NCBI GenBank assembly: GCA_049890195.1
Contig: JBMHBY010000003.1
Span: 124,001-188,000 of the forward strand
Direction of reading: 5' to 3'
Length of the DNA stretch: 64,000 nt
From: JAYQKL01 sp049890195
GTDB lineage: Bacteria; Pseudomonadota; Alphaproteobacteria; RS24
Positions 1 to 8,536 of this stretch are shown in pieces. The notes under the pieces were generated by a model, which saw nothing but the letters and a program-made list of their open reading frames with translations, did not search any database and was not told the origin of the DNA. The position numbers and the translations under genes were made by a program. Within the stretch, counting starts at the first letter, position 1; every line of letters begins with the position of its first letter.

Positions 1-1058
1 GGCAACATGCCCAAAATACCGCCCATACCGCCCATTTTGCGCATCTGCACCAGCTGGTCAGCCATATCTTCAAGGGTGAACAACCCCTTTTTCATGCGGG
101 CGGCGATTTTTTCCGCCTTTTCGGCGTCCATGGTCTCGGCGGCTTTTTCCACCAGACCAACCACATCGCCCATGCCCAAAATACGCCCGGCAACACGTTT
201 GGCGTCAAACGGTTCAATCTTGTCCAGCGCCTCACCGGTCCCCAGGAACTTGATCGGCACGCCGGTCACATGGCGCATTGACAAGGCCGCACCGCCACGC
301 CCGTCCCCTTCGGTGCGGGTCAGCATGATGCCGCTCAGCTTGACGCGGGCATGGAACTGTTCGGCGATCGCCACCGCCTCCTGACCGGTCAGGCTGTCAG
401 CGACCAGCAGGGTCTCGTGCGGACTGACGGCCGCGTCAATGGCGGCCAGCTCCGACATCAGGGCCTCATCAGCATTGGTCCGGCCGGCTGTATCAAGCAT
501 GACGACATCAAAGCCGCCCAAACGCCCCGCCTCAACAGCACGCTTGGCGATATCGACAGGGCGTTGCCCGTCCATAATCGGCAAAGTCTCTACCCCGACC
601 TGCTCCCCCAGCACGCGCAATTGTTCCATGGCGGCGGGACGGGCCGTGTCAAGGGAGGCCATCAACACTTTGCGTTTGTCCTTCTCCCCCAGCATTTTGG
701 CGATTTTTGCTGTGCTGGTCGTTTTACCTGAGCCTTGCAACCCAACCATCATGATCGGCACCGGCGGCACGGCCTTGAGGGAAATCGGCTCGGCCGCACC
801 CAACATCTCCTCCAGTGCATCATTCACGATTTTCACGACCTGCTGGCCGGGCTTGACGGCTTTCAGCACATCAGCGCCAACCGCCAGCGGGCGCACCTGT
901 TCAAGGAAATGGCGGACAACCGGCAATGCGACGTCAGCCTCCAGCAAAGCCTTGCGGATTTCCTGCAAGGCGGCGTCGACATCCTTTTCAGACAGGGCAC
1001 CTCGCCCGGTCAGGCGGTCAAAAATGGATCCTAAATTGTCAGACAGCGTCTCAAACAT
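1..1058 (-). CDS. ffh: Signal recognition particle protein Ffh (3' end beyond window)
   Basis: Ffh is the SRP GTPase that binds 4.5S RNA and signal sequences and delivers ribosomes to FtsY at the inner membrane. 352 codons are visible. They cover the N domain (about 1-90), the G domain with P-loop GLQGSGKTT (106-114) and DTAGR, and the start of the M domain. The methionine-rich C-terminus is off the window. The start at 1058 gives the family N-terminus MFETLSDNLG. Oddity: the guanine-specificity loop reads TRTEGDGRGG, with Glu250 where Asp is normal. A strong promoter and a hairpin lie in the leader. Its receptor gene ftsY is 2.4 kb away. Identification is certain. Confidence 0.97.
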   Translation of the reverse strand, partial: MFETLSDNLGSIFDRLTGRGALSEKDVDAALQEIRKALLEADVALPVVRHFLEQVRPLAVGADVLKAVKPGQQVVKIVNDALEEMLGAAEPISLKAVPPVPIMMVGLQGSGKTTSTAKIAKMLGEKDKRKVLMASLDTARPAAMEQLRVLGEQVGVETLPIMDGQRPVDIAKRAVEAGRLGGFDVVMLDTAGRTNADEALMSELAAIDAAVSPHETLLVADSLTGQEAVAIAEQFHARVKLSGIMLTRTEGDGRGGAALSMRHVTGVPIKFLGTGEALDKIEPFDAKRVAGRILGMGDVVGLVEKAAETMDAEKAEKIAARMKKGLFTLEDMADQLVQMRKMGGMGGILGML

Positions 1059-1104
1059 GCCGTATCCAATATTTGTGGACGACCAAATCATCCAACCATA
1101 AATG

Positions 1105-1133
1105 CACCCGAGGACGAACATCGTTGTCGGGTG
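1105..1133 (-). promoter_or_regulatory. Hairpin in the ffh leader
   Basis: Seven-base arms (CACCCGA and TCGGGTG) enclose a second pairing (ACGA/TCGT) around an ACA loop. It lies 47 bases upstream of the ffh start and downstream of the ffh promoter, so it would be transcribed in the ffh leader. No T-run follows, so it is not a simple terminator. Function unknown. Confidence 0.4.
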
Positions 1134-1195
1134 GGAATTCCGCCCCAATGGGCTGGAACCGTCTCAAATTTTTACCTTCTCTTGAAAGTGTGCGC

Positions 1196-1224
1196 AAACT
1201 AGGCGTTTCAGCCCCGGCTGTCAA
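1196..1224 (-). promoter_or_regulatory. Probable sigma-70 promoter of ffh
   Basis: On the minus strand there is a perfect -35 TTGACA (1219-1224), a 17-base spacer, and a -10 TAGTTT (1196-1201). It would give ffh an untranslated leader of about 130 bases. Confidence 0.5.
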
Positions 1225-1275
1225 GGGGGCAGCTTAAGCTGGCTATTCTGCCCAATCCCGCTTATATACAAGCCT

Positions 1276-2160
1276 ATGAACCAACAGGTGAAAACAGCCT
1301 TCTCCAAGATGAACGGTCTTGGCAATGATTTTGTGGTGATAGACGCCCGCGAGAGCGGTGTGGTCCTGTCACGCGATGTCGTACGCACCATTTGTGACCG
1401 TGACAATCCGGTGACGCAGGGCTGTGATCAGATTATGCTGATCAGTCCGCCACGGCGCAATGGCGCCTGTTTTGCCGAAATCTGGAACGCCGATGGCGGC
1501 GAGGTGGAGGCCTGCGGCAACGGAACCCGCGCCGTCGCCCTGTATCTCGCCCGCAAGGACCGCATCAAGACAGCAGAGGTCGAAACGCTGGCCGGCACGC
1601 TGCACTGCCGAGTTGATGCAGACCGGATTGAAGTGACACTGCCGGCACCTCGTTTCGGCTGGCAGGACATCCCTCTGCATGAAGATGTCGGCAAAACCAA
1701 TGGTGTGGTTTTACATCCTGCGTTGCCACCGGCCTTTCTGGTCAATGTCGGCAACCCGCATGCCGTCATTTTCGCCTCCAGAAAAACCAGATGGATGGCG
1801 TCAAAATACGGGGCGGAGCTTGAAAACCATGATCTGTTCCCTGACCGTGCCAATATTAATTTTGTCCAGCAGCTGCGTACATTCGAGCGCCCGACTTTGG
1901 CCATCCACACCTGGGAGCGCGGGGCCGGACTGACCCAGGCCTGCGGCACCGGTGCTTGTGCCGCCGCCATTGCCGCAATTGAACTGGGTGTCACGCGCAC
2001 CAAGGACGGCGCCTTGCGCACGCAGGTGGATGTGATGCCGCCCTTCAACACGGATCGCAATGAAAGCGATATCATCACGGTGACTTATGTGCCGGGGGAC
2101 GAGACGTTTGTGATGCGCGGGCCGGCTGAATTTGAATTTGACGGCGAGTTGACCCTATGA
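1276..2160 (+). CDS. dapF: Diaminopimelate epimerase
   Basis: Cofactor-independent epimerase converting LL- to meso-diaminopimelate for lysine and peptidoglycan synthesis, cytosolic. 294 aa. It has the N-terminal signature KMNGLGNDF, and both catalytic cysteines are present: Cys80 in EACGNGTR and Cys223 in QACGTGAC. The stop overlaps the start of mtaB by four bases (ATGA at 2157-2160), so the two are translationally coupled. It diverges from ffh across about 217 bases. Confidence 0.97.
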   Translation: MNQQVKTAFSKMNGLGNDFVVIDARESGVVLSRDVVRTICDRDNPVTQGCDQIMLISPPRRNGACFAEIWNADGGEVEACGNGTRAVALYLARKDRIKTAEVETLAGTLHCRVDADRIEVTLPAPRFGWQDIPLHEDVGKTNGVVLHPALPPAFLVNVGNPHAVIFASRKTRWMASKYGAELENHDLFPDRANINFVQQLRTFERPTLAIHTWERGAGLTQACGTGACAAAIAAIELGVTRTKDGALRTQVDVMPPFNTDRNESDIITVTYVPGDETFVMRGPAEFEFDGELTL

Positions 2161-3431
2161 GCGCACCAGACCCAAAAGCCGATTCAAATCTCGATATCCG
2201 TAATTTCGGCTGTCGCCTGAATGCGCTGGACGGTGATTATGTCAAAGCGGCACTGGACAAGGCCCGGATCAACGACGCCACGGTCATCAACAGCTGCGCC
2301 GTCACCTCTGAAGCCGTCCGCCAGGCGCGCCAAAGCATCCGCAAGGCGGCCAAGGACAATCCCGAACGCCCGGTGTTTGTGACCGGTTGCGCCGCCCAGA
2401 CACATGCAGAGAGTTTTGCCGCCATGCCGGAGGTCACCAAGGTCATCGGCAATGAGGAAAAAATCAATCCGGCAAGCTGGGCCGGCACCGGTGTGGATGT
2501 CGGGGACATCATGACCCTGAACAAAGCTGCCCAAAGGCCGCCGACGCCGAAGCAGACAAGGGCCAGGGCATTTGTTCAGGTGCAGACAGGTTGTGACCAC
2601 CGCTGCACCTTCTGCATCATTCCGTTCGGGCGCGGCAATTCCCGCTCCACCCCCATTGCCGAAGTGGTGCGCGACTGTCAAATTCTGGTCGAGCAGGGTC
2701 ATCAGGAAATTGTCCTGACCGGGGTTGATATGACCAGCTGGGGGGCTGACATCGGTGAAGCCGGCCTCGGTGTCCTGATACAGGCGATTTTACAGCAAGT
2801 GCCGGATTTACCGCGCCTGCGCCTGTCTTCGGTCGATGCGGTCGAGTTGGAGCCGAAACTGCTCGACATGGTGGTGGAGGAGGAACGCGTCATGCCGCAT
2901 CTGCACCTATCCCTGCAGGCCGGCGACAACATGATTCTCAAGCGCATGAAACGCCGGCACACACGCGAACAGGCCATCGCCTTTTGCGAGGACATGCGCC
3001 GGCGGCGGCCCGACATGGTGTTCGGCGCCGACATCATTGCCGGCTTCCCGACCGAAACCGAGGCGATGTTTCAAAACTCGCTTGACCTGGTTGACGCCTG
3101 TGAACTGGTCTGGCTGCATGTTTTCCCCTATTCACGCCGCCCCGACACGCCCGCCGATAAAATGCCGCAAGTGCCAGGCCCCGAGATCAAAACCCGCGCC
3201 GCACGGCTGCGTGCGGCGGGCGCCGCCATGCGCCAAAACTGGTTGCGCACCCAACACGGAAAAACGCTGTCCGCCATTGTCGAACAACCCGGCCTGGCCC
3301 GCAGCGAAGGGTTCGCGCAAATTGAATTTGACATGAACCAGCGGACCGACTCTCCTGACATCGGCGCTGTTCACCGCTTCAAAATCACGGATAATGACGG
3401 CACAAAACTCCTCGGCACAATACAGGTATAA
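2157..3431 (+). CDS. mtaB: tRNA t6A37 methylthiotransferase MtaB (radical SAM)
   Basis: MiaB-family enzyme that converts t6A37 to ms2t6A37 in ANN-decoding tRNAs. 424 aa. The N-terminal methylthiotransferase domain carries cluster cysteines Cys19, Cys47 and Cys78. The radical SAM cluster motif CxxxCxxC is Cys146, Cys150 and Cys153 (in CDHRCTFC). A C-terminal TRAM-like segment follows. The N-terminus NFGCRLNALD is typical of MtaB rather than MiaB or RimO. It overlaps dapF by 4 bases and lies 9 bases before ftsY, so the three probably form one operon. Confidence 0.95.
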   Translation: MSAPDPKADSNLDIRNFGCRLNALDGDYVKAALDKARINDATVINSCAVTSEAVRQARQSIRKAAKDNPERPVFVTGCAAQTHAESFAAMPEVTKVIGNEEKINPASWAGTGVDVGDIMTLNKAAQRPPTPKQTRARAFVQVQTGCDHRCTFCIIPFGRGNSRSTPIAEVVRDCQILVEQGHQEIVLTGVDMTSWGADIGEAGLGVLIQAILQQVPDLPRLRLSSVDAVELEPKLLDMVVEEERVMPHLHLSLQAGDNMILKRMKRRHTREQAIAFCEDMRRRRPDMVFGADIIAGFPTETEAMFQNSLDLVDACELVWLHVFPYSRRPDTPADKMPQVPGPEIKTRAARLRAAGAAMRQNWLRTQHGKTLSAIVEQPGLARSEGFAQIEFDMNQRTDSPDIGAVHRFKITDNDGTKLLGTIQV

Positions 3432-3440
3432 GACGCGGAT

Positions 3441-4364
3441 ATGGGCTTGTTCAAAAAATTGAAATCGGGTCTGTCCCGCACCAGCAAGAATTTGAGCCAG
3501 GGCATCGGCGTGATTTTCAAAGGCCGCCGGCTTTCCCCCGATGTCCTGATCGAGCTTGAAGAACTGCTAATCACCGCCGATCTGGGCCTGTCGGCCAGTG
3601 CCGACATCATTGATGTTCTCAGACGGGAAAAACCCGATGCGGATGTCACGGACAGCGAAATCAAGAGCTTGCTTGCGGCCGCTGTGGCGGACCGTCTGAC
3701 ACCGTTGGAAAAGCCCCTGAACCCGGGCGGGGCAAAGCCGTTTGTGATTTTGATGACCGGCGTCAACGGTGCCGGCAAGACCACCACCATCGGCAAACTC
3801 GCCCGCAAATATCTCAATGAAGGGCACAGTGTCATGCTGGCCGCCGGCGACACCTTCCGGGCCGCCGCCATTGAGCAACTGCAGATCTGGGGGGAGCGGG
3901 CCGGTGTGCCTGTGGTCACCACCAAACCCGGCGGCGATGCGGCAGGGCTGGCCTATGACGCCCTGGAGCGCGCCAAATCCGAAGGGGCGGATGTGTTGAT
4001 CATGGACACCGCCGGACGCCTCCAATCCAATCAGGGGCTGATGGCCGAGCTGGAGAAAATCATCCGGGTCATGCAAAAAATCGACCCTGCGGCACCGCAC
4101 GCTTCGCTGCTGGTGCTTGACGCCACCACCGGTCAAAACGCCATCAGTCAGGCGGAAGTTTTCCAGCAAGCCGCAGGCACCACCGGCCTGATCATGACCA
4201 AACTGGACGGCACGGCACGCGGCGGAGTTCTGGTTGCCGTCAGTGACAGGCTGGGGTTGCCGATTCATTTTATCGGGGTCGGGGAACAGGCGGAGGACCT
4301 GCAACCCTTCACGGCGGGCGGATTTGCCCGCGCCCTGGTCGGTCTGGATGAGGCTGAGGGTTGA
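3441..4364 (+). CDS. ftsY: Signal recognition particle receptor FtsY
   Basis: SRP receptor GTPase that docks Ffh-ribosome complexes at the inner membrane. 307 aa, a short form without the long acidic A domain of enterobacteria. The N domain covers about 1-95. The P-loop is GVNGAGKTT (107-115), followed by DTAGR and the G4 motif TKLDGTARGG, which is standard here unlike Ffh in this window. It follows mtaB by nine bases and ends four bases before the yciB start. Confidence 0.97.
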   Translation: MGLFKKLKSGLSRTSKNLSQGIGVIFKGRRLSPDVLIELEELLITADLGLSASADIIDVLRREKPDADVTDSEIKSLLAAAVADRLTPLEKPLNPGGAKPFVILMTGVNGAGKTTTIGKLARKYLNEGHSVMLAAGDTFRAAAIEQLQIWGERAGVPVVTTKPGGDAAGLAYDALERAKSEGADVLIMDTAGRLQSNQGLMAELEKIIRVMQKIDPAAPHASLLVLDATTGQNAISQAEVFQQAAGTTGLIMTKLDGTARGGVLVAVSDRLGLPIHFIGVGEQAEDLQPFTAGGFARALVGLDEAEG

Positions 4365-4368
4365 AACC

Positions 4369-4953
4369 ATGCGCCAGTTTGTTGAAGATTTCGTCCCCCT
4401 GCTGGTGTTCCTGATTCTGAACAGCCGCGGTGCTGCATGGCTCGGCCAGCCACCTGAAACCGGTTTCTTCATCGCTACGGGCGGGTTCATGCTGGCCCTG
4501 CTGATGGCGTTTGGGTCAGTATATGCCCGTGGGGCCAAACCAACGCCGATGCAATGGGCCACGCTCGTATTGGTGATATTTTTCGGCGGCTTGACGCTGT
4601 ATTTTCAGGATGAGAAATTCATCAAACTCAAACCCACCATCATTTATCTGCTCGGGGCGGCCGTGCTGACCGTTGGCCTTATGCGGGGTGTCAGCCTGTT
4701 GCAGAAAGTCCTTGGGGCGGCCTTGCCGCTGTCGCAAACTGGCTGGCTGATCCTGACACGCCGATGGGTCTATTTCTTCATTTTCTGTGCACTGTTGAAT
4801 GAATGGGCCCGCCACAACCTCAGCACGGATGATTGGGTCAGCTTCAAGGTTTTCGCCTATCTGCCGCTGACATTCATCTTCATGCTGTTGCAGATGCGCC
4901 TGTTGATGACGCATGAGCAGGCAGCTGACGGGACGCCCCCAAAAGACGCCTAA
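4369..4953 (+). CDS. yciB: Intracellular septation protein A / YciB family membrane protein
   Basis: Inner-membrane protein of the YciB/IspZ family, linked to envelope and septum maintenance. 194 aa with about five hydrophobic segments. It has the family N-terminus (FVEDFVPLLVFLILN), the segment containing PTMQWATL/FGGLTLYFQD, and the NEWAR motif. The start at 4369 fits the family N-terminus; a longer frame from 4234 would run inside ftsY. It is the last gene of the dapF-mtaB-ftsY-yciB run and is convergent with the Nudix gene, one base apart. Confidence 0.9.
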   Translation: MRQFVEDFVPLLVFLILNSRGAAWLGQPPETGFFIATGGFMLALLMAFGSVYARGAKPTPMQWATLVLVIFFGGLTLYFQDEKFIKLKPTIIYLLGAAVLTVGLMRGVSLLQKVLGAALPLSQTGWLILTRRWVYFFIFCALLNEWARHNLSTDDWVSFKVFAYLPLTFIFMLLQMRLLMTHEQAADGTPPKDA

Positions 4954-4954
4954 G

Positions 4955-5539
4955 TCAGGCTTCGCCCGTCAGCTTCTCAAAACCCGGTGTCTGAAACCAG
5001 TCATCAGGCTCCTTTGCCGGAGGGAAATAATGCAGGGCGCGGGTTTCCTTATAATATTGCAACGCCCAGTAAACGCTGGGGAAGGCCAGTTCGTCCCAAG
5101 GAATGTCGTCCCAGTCAAACAGTGCCACCTCCATGCTTTCCGGCCCGGGGCGGATGTCGGGGGTCTTGAGCTTGCCGCGATAGAAGATCTGGACCTGTGA
5201 AATGCGGGCAATGTTGTAGATGCCGAGCAGCTCCCCGACCTCTATATCGGCATGCGCTTCCTCATGGGCTTCCCGCGCCGCCGCCTGCTGGGTGGTCTCA
5301 CGTTGCTCCATGAAACCGGCCGGCAGGGTCCAGAAGCCTTTGCGCGGCTCGATATTGCGTCGGCACATGAGAATTTTACGGTCCCAGGAGGCGACGATAC
5401 CGGCCACGATTTTCGGGTTTTCATAATTGATGAAACCACATGTATCACAAATGTCGCGCTTGATGGTGTCGCCGTCCGGCGCGCGTTTTGAAAACTGTAT
5501 GTCTGTCTCATAGCTGCGTGATTTGTCACGAAACACCAT
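4955..5539 (-). CDS. Nudix hydrolase with N-terminal zinc-ribbon-like pair
   Basis: 194 aa hydrolase of nucleoside diphosphates linked to another moiety. CDTC (Cys31, Cys34) resembles half of a zinc ribbon. The Nudix box spans about 75-97 (GFMEQRE...REAHEEAH) with the catalytic glutamates of the REUXEE core. The exact substrate cannot be read. The start at 5539 follows the ccmG stop by one base, so it is probably the last gene of the ccm transcript. No mechanistic link to cytochrome c maturation is implied. Confidence 0.88.
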   Translation of the reverse strand: MVFRDKSRSYETDIQFSKRAPDGDTIKRDICDTCGFINYENPKIVAGIVASWDRKILMCRRNIEPRKGFWTLPAGFMEQRETTQQAAAREAHEEAHADIEVGELLGIYNIARISQVQIFYRGKLKTPDIRPGPESMEVALFDWDDIPWDELAFPSVYWALQYYKETRALHYFPPAKEPDDWFQTPGFEKLTGEA

Positions 5540-5540
5540 G

Positions 5541-6086
5541 TCATTTCCCCTGTTGCGCTGTGTCAGTCTCTGGCCCGAGAGCCGGCTGAACAAGCGGCAT
5601 AATGGTTTGAGCGAGCACCGTCTCGTCCAACGGCCCAGCATGTCTGTATATGATAGTGCCGCCGGCCCCGATGACAAAGGTTTCCGGCACGCCATAGACA
5701 CCCAAATGAATGGCCAGAGAACCGCTTTCATCCTTGCCGGACGCCCGGTACGGGTCGCCAAGGCCGGACAGGAACCGTTGCGCCGCCCCGGGGTCGTCCT
5801 TGTAGTTGATGCCGAAAACCGGAACACCGTTTTGTGCCAATGTCATCAAATGGGGGTGCTCCTCCCGGCAGGGACCGCACCAACTCGCCCACACATTCAG
5901 CAAAGCCGGCGCCGCCGCAACAATCTCTGAACTGTCCAGCCCCGGCAGGGTAAAATCCGGCAGCGGCTTGTTCAGCAATGCCGTGGGCAGTTTGGAGGGA
6001 TCACCCTGCCGCAGACCCACCGCAAAAAGCACCACCAGACCTGCGAAAACCAGAACCGGGATGAAACGCATCAGATTTTTCGGCAT
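5541..6086 (-). CDS. ccmG: Cytochrome c maturation thioredoxin CcmG/DsbE
   Basis: Membrane-anchored periplasmic thiol:disulfide oxidoreductase that reduces apocytochrome c (or CcmH) before heme attachment. 181 aa: an N-terminal signal anchor (about 8-26), then a thioredoxin fold with active site WCGPC (Cys70, Cys73) and the family DFTLPGL lead-in. It follows ccmD in the leftward ccm cluster. ccmE, ccmF and ccmH are not in the window. Confidence 0.95.
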   Translation of the reverse strand: MPKNLMRFIPVLVFAGLVVLFAVGLRQGDPSKLPTALLNKPLPDFTLPGLDSSEIVAAAPALLNVWASWCGPCREEHPHLMTLAQNGVPVFGINYKDDPGAAQRFLSGLGDPYRASGKDESGSLAIHLGVYGVPETFVIGAGGTIIYRHAGPLDETVLAQTIMPLVQPALGPETDTAQQGK

Positions 6087-6109
6087 ATCGTCTCCGTTCC
6101 CAAGCAGCT

Positions 6110-6247
6110 TCAGCCGTCAGCGCCCGCACGGCGGTCCGCCTCGGCCCGTTTCAAACGCACATAATCACGCAGGCTGGCCACGGCCAGACCCGCCAGCACC
6201 AGCGCCGCAATCGCATAGCTTGAAAAGACATAGCCGCTATAGCTCAT
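6110..6247 (-). CDS. ccmD: Heme exporter protein D (CcmD)
   Basis: 45 aa single-span membrane protein that helps release holo-CcmE from the CcmABC complex. It has a short N-terminus (MSYSGYVFSSYAIAA), one hydrophobic segment, and a basic tail (LRDYVRLKRAEADRR) typical of CcmD. Its start lies inside the end of ccmC (11-base overlap), which fixes the short reading over a longer in-frame ATG. Recognised from size, tail and position. Confidence 0.88.
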   Translation of the reverse strand: MSYSGYVFSSYAIAALVLAGLAVASLRDYVRLKRAEADRRAGADG

Positions 6248-6998
6248 GTTGGCCTCCTGTCGGGGCGGCGGGCACCGCAGGCGGCATGTCATCCAGCCCA
6301 AGGGTGCGGGCGCGCCTGCGCTGACGCCAGATTTCAGTTTGAACGCGGGTCAGCCAAAGAGCAAAGAACAGCGCCATGAAGGCGGCGCTCATCACCAGCA
6401 GCGGCACCAGCAGGGATGAATGAATGGCCGGCGCCGCCAGGCGCGACACACTGGCTGGCTGATGCAGCGTGTTCCACCAATCAACCGAGAATTTGACAAT
6501 CGGGACATTGACAAACCCGACAATCGCCAGAACAGCTGCGCTTTTTGCCGCCTGCAGCGGCTCCTCAATCGCCTGCCAGACCGCCATGTAACCCAGATAT
6601 ATGAAGAACAGCACCAGCACCGATGTCAGACGGGCATCCCAGACCCACCAGGTGCCCCACATGGGCTTGCCCCACAAGGACCCGGTCAGCAGACAAACCA
6701 GGGTGAACGCCGCCCCGATCGGGGCCGCCGCTTTGGCGGCAAAATGACCGACCGGATGACGCCAGACCAGCCCGGATATGCTGGCGCAGGTGACAAAGCT
6801 GTAGCCGAACAGCGCCATCCACGCCGCCGGCACATGTAAAAACATGATGCGGACCGTCTCGCCCTGCTGATAATCCTGTGGCGCCGTAAAGGACAAATAC
6901 AACCCGACCGCCAGCAGGGCCGCGGCCAGCCCCCAGACCGGCCGGTGCAGCCGGGCCGCCAGCGACATGAATTTCGACGGATTGGCATATCCAAACAT
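6237..6998 (-). CDS. ccmC: Heme exporter protein C (CcmC)
   Basis: Six-span inner-membrane protein that loads heme onto CcmE. 253 aa. The heme-handling tryptophan-rich motif WGTWWVWD is at 114-121. His55 in FLHVPAAW is a likely heme ligand, and a second conserved His lies late in the protein (near NTLHQPAS). It lies downstream of ccmB after a gap of about 68 bases and overlaps ccmD. Confidence 0.97.
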   Translation of the reverse strand: MFGYANPSKFMSLAARLHRPVWGLAAALLAVGLYLSFTAPQDYQQGETVRIMFLHVPAAWMALFGYSFVTCASISGLVWRHPVGHFAAKAAAPIGAAFTLVCLLTGSLWGKPMWGTWWVWDARLTSVLVLFFIYLGYMAVWQAIEEPLQAAKSAAVLAIVGFVNVPIVKFSVDWWNTLHQPASVSRLAAPAIHSSLLVPLLVMSAAFMALFFALWLTRVQTEIWRQRRRARTLGLDDMPPAVPAAPTGGQHEL

Positions 6999-7066
6999 AA
7001 GCAGTCCCTAGACCTTTCTGGATCGCTTGTCAAAGCGACACAATAACCGACAGATCTGTCCCGCGG

Positions 7067-7732
7067 TCATCCGAGACGCACCCGCAGGGCCATCGCCGCC
7101 GCCAATGGCGCCAACAGCATGGCGGCCAGACCGAACAGGGCGAGCAAGGCCAGTTCAACGATCATGGATTGGCCGGACAAACCCTGCACCAATGCCGCAC
7201 TGCCGAAAATCAAAACCGGCACATAAAGCGGCATGACCAGCAACGCCGCCAGAAACCCGCTGCGCATGACACTGGCGGCAAGCGCCGCCCCGACCATGCC
7301 GAGAAAACTCAAGGCCAGGGAACCGGACAACAGGGCCACCACCAAAAGGCCCAGATCGGCGGGGCTGATATTGAGAAAAAGGCCGGCGACGGGTGACATC
7401 AAAACCAAAGGCAGGACAACCGCGGCCCAATGCGCCAACGCCTTGGTCAAGCAGATGATCTCCAGTGGCAACGGGCCCAGCATGAGCTGGTCGAAACTGC
7501 CATCCTCCAGATCCGACTGGAACAGGTGTTCCAGCGACAGCAGCACGGAGAGGCACAGACCGACCCAAACCAGACCAGGGGCAAGCCTTTGCAAAAGGGC
7601 AAGATCCGGGCCGAGGCCGAAGGGCAGAAAAGCCACCGCAACAAAGAAAAAGGCCAATGTCAGGCCGGTGCTGTTGCCGCGCACCAAAAGCCGTGCATCA
7701 CGCAAGAACAAAACCCGCATTGCCGCAATCAT
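7067..7732 (-). CDS. ccmB: Heme exporter protein B (CcmB)
   Basis: Membrane subunit of the CcmAB ABC complex that drives release of holo-CcmE. 221 aa with about six hydrophobic segments and the family motif FQSDLEDGSFDQLML. Its start overlaps the ccmA stop by four bases (7729-7732), indicating translational coupling. Confidence 0.95.
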   Translation of the reverse strand: MIAAMRVLFLRDARLLVRGNSTGLTLAFFFVAVAFLPFGLGPDLALLQRLAPGLVWVGLCLSVLLSLEHLFQSDLEDGSFDQLMLGPLPLEIICLTKALAHWAAVVLPLVLMSPVAGLFLNISPADLGLLVVALLSGSLALSFLGMVGAALAASVMRSGFLAALLVMPLYVPVLIFGSAALVQGLSGQSMIVELALLALFGLAAMLLAPLAAAMALRVRLG

Positions 7733-8367
7733 GTCGTCACTCCTGCGGGTTGGGCGGACAAATGCAACTCCAGATTTGCGGCCGGCAGCGGCGCATGTGT
7801 GGCGACGACAGCCAGCCCGCCAGCTTTGACATGGGCGGCAATCATCTCCGCCAGCCAGATCTGCCCGGTTTCGTCAAGGGTCGTATCCGGTTCATCAAGC
7901 AGCCAAACCGGGCGCGGCGCCACCAGCAGCCGGGCCAAAGACAGACGCCGCTTTTGTCCGGCCGACAAATCCCCGGCGGCCAAATCCGCCCGGTCGGCCA
8001 GCCCGGCTTCGTTCAAGGCCTGGGCACAGGACATGCCCTCCCCTTGCCCGGACGCCAGCCAACGCTGCCAGAAATTAAGATTGTCGAGAGCCGTCAACCG
8101 GCTTTTCAGCCCGTTTTGATGTGCGATATAATGCAGCTGACCCGGCCCGGCCCCGCGCAGGTGACCCGAAAAAGGCTCCATCAAACCAGCCATCAAACGC
8201 AAAAGGGAGGTTTTGCCCACACCGTTGCCGCCGCGCAGAGCCACCAGCTGCCCGGCGGAAAAATCAAAATCAAGCCCCTGAAACAGCAAACGGCCGGCGC
8301 GGCGAAAGGTCAAAGCCTCGGCCTGCAAAACGGCCTGTTTTTCTGTAAAGGGTTCAAAACGCATCAT
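7729..8367 (-). CDS. ccmA: Cytochrome c biogenesis ATPase CcmA
   Basis: ATP-binding subunit of the CcmAB complex. 212 aa with Walker A GGNGVGKTS (about 46-54), ABC signature LSAGQKRRLSLARL, Walker B VWLLDEP and a D-loop. It is the first gene of the leftward ccm run. The start could be the first or second of two adjacent methionines. It diverges from acnA over 169 bases that contain a strong hairpin. Confidence 0.95.
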   Translation of the reverse strand: MMRFEPFTEKQAVLQAEALTFRRAGRLLFQGLDFDFSAGQLVALRGGNGVGKTSLLRLMAGLMEPFSGHLRGAGPGQLHYIAHQNGLKSRLTALDNLNFWQRWLASGQGEGMSCAQALNEAGLADRADLAAGDLSAGQKRRLSLARLLVAPRPVWLLDEPDTTLDETGQIWLAEMIAAHVKAGGLAVVATHAPLPAANLELHLSAQPAGVTT

Positions 8368-8386
8368 CCCGTCAATCTACTCAATA

Positions 8387-8429
8387 CCGGCAGGCGGGGC
8401 TATGGGAAAATTGTCCCGCCTGTGGCCGG
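8387..8429. promoter_or_regulatory. Inverted repeat between ccmA and acnA
   Basis: Perfect eight-base arms (CAGGCGGG at 8391-8398, CCCGCCTG at 8415-8422) enclose 16 bases. Further CCGG pairing lies outside them. It sits in the divergent ccmA/acnA spacer, 19 bases upstream of the ccmA start codon and about 110 upstream of acnA. It could be a leader hairpin or an operator. No T-run follows directly. Confidence 0.4.
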
Positions 8430-8536
8430 CAATTTTGCTCTCTTTAAACATGGATTTTTGAAAAAAAGATAAGTATATTCCGCGCAAGATTGAACACGCC
8501 CATTCTGTCAGCTTTTTTTAAACGGGGATATATTTC

